Assembly: GCA_029881255.1 (NCBI GenBank)
Contig: JAOUMY010000019.1
Span: 1 to 44,062, forward strand
Direction of reading: 5' to 3'
Length of the DNA stretch: 44,062 bases
Source of the DNA: Gammaproteobacteria bacterium
GTDB lineage: Bacteria; Pseudomonadota; Gammaproteobacteria; S012-40
The position numbers and the translations under genes are program-made. Below the pieces are notes generated by a model, which worked only from the letters and a program-made list of their open reading frames with translations, did not search any database and was not told where the DNA came from. Of this stretch, positions 43,863 to 44,062 are shown piece by piece. Numbering within the stretch: the first letter of the stretch is position 1; the number at the start of each line of letters is the position of its first letter.

Positions 43863-44062
43863 ATGAAAAACACTATAATCCACGTTGGGCTTGATGTCGA
43901 TGACACACAGTTTCATGGATCGGCGATGAACAAACAGACCGGAGAAGTCGTTGCTTTCAAATGCCGTCCGACATTGAAAGGCTTGGTCGGTCAACTTAAT
44001 AAACTTTCTCAACACTTTCCAGAGTGTCAATTCAAGCTGTGTTATGAAGCCTCCTACATGGG
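43863..44062 (+). CDS. IS110-family recombinase, N-terminal part (cut by window end)
   Basis: The first 66 codons read MKNTIIHVGLDVDDTQFHGS and on to FKLCYEASYMG. The GLDVDDTQFHG segment carries the first Asp of the DEDD catalytic site, and CYEAS carries the Glu, as in IS110. GAAAGGAAACG precedes the ATG as a ribosome site. The Tnp domain with the catalytic Ser lies beyond the window. Confidence 0.9.
   Translation, partial: MKNTIIHVGLDVDDTQFHGSAMNKQTGEVVAFKCRPTLKGLVGQLNKLSQHFPECQFKLCYEASYM

Noticed and set aside
1..44062. CRISPR arrays, tRNA or rRNA genes, prophage genes
   Set aside because: No regularly spaced repeats, cloverleaf sequences, rRNA-like blocks or phage structural genes were seen on either strand.

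Overview
The window looks like the chromosome of a free-living gammaproteobacterium. The housekeeping genes (ybiT, rhlE, rluF and a YaiL/DUF2058 gene) closely resemble their E. coli counterparts. They sit among genes typical of environmental, probably aquatic, bacteria: a hybrid kinase, a haem-bearing GGDEF/EAL protein, an RND pump, a PEP-CTERM-like protein and several secreted lipoproteins and porin-like proteins. The species cannot be named from this sequence. I see no tRNA, rRNA, CRISPR array or prophage.

Layout. 1-2367 is a complete IS66-family element whose left inverted repeat starts at base 1. It has cut the 3' end off a minus-strand Ig-repeat lipoprotein gene (2364-2996). 3344-4479 holds two coupled porin-like genes. 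4715-8347 encodes a 1210-residue lipoprotein with Ca-binding repeats, a Ser/Thr-rich middle region arranged like the pore module of binary toxins, and a C-terminal FG-GAP array. It is divergent from a NarL-type response regulator (8489-9184), with a perfect 24-bp palindrome between them. A hybrid histidine kinase (9181-10905) converges on the regulator. 11279-15813 is the RNA/ribosome block (DUF2058, ybiT, rhlE, rluF). 15928-21027 is a minus-strand operon of RND pump, TolC-like protein and c-type cytochrome, without an adaptor gene. 21336-25452 holds a small lipoprotein, an orphan GspC-like PDZ protein, a CBS-pair protein and the periplasmic-haem GGDEF/EAL protein.

25898-30520 is the most unusual block. 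Five tightly packed plus-strand genes encode an ECF-type sigma factor, a single-pass anti-sigma-like protein without zinc ligands, a caspase-like protease joined to a probable outer-membrane barrel, a lipoprotein with five G-x-D-x-x-W-F-T-x-D-D type motifs, and a small barrel protein. The order suggests an envelope-sensing system in which a caspase-like protease and surface proteins are expressed from, and may feed back on, a dedicated sigma factor. It ends at a strong bidirectional terminator.

30665-41872 carries a matrixin-like metalloprotease with a secreted partner, a 40-residue membrane protein, a TVP38-family protein, a PEP-CTERM-like protein, a host-attachment-type protein, a small heat-shock protein, a CorA-family transporter, a DUF3144 protein, and two probable exported phosphoesterases. 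The right end (about 41.9-44.06 kb) is AT-rich and decaying. It holds remains of a GH13 glycosidase gene, a DUF6629-type membrane protein, and the start of an IS110-family element that runs off the window.
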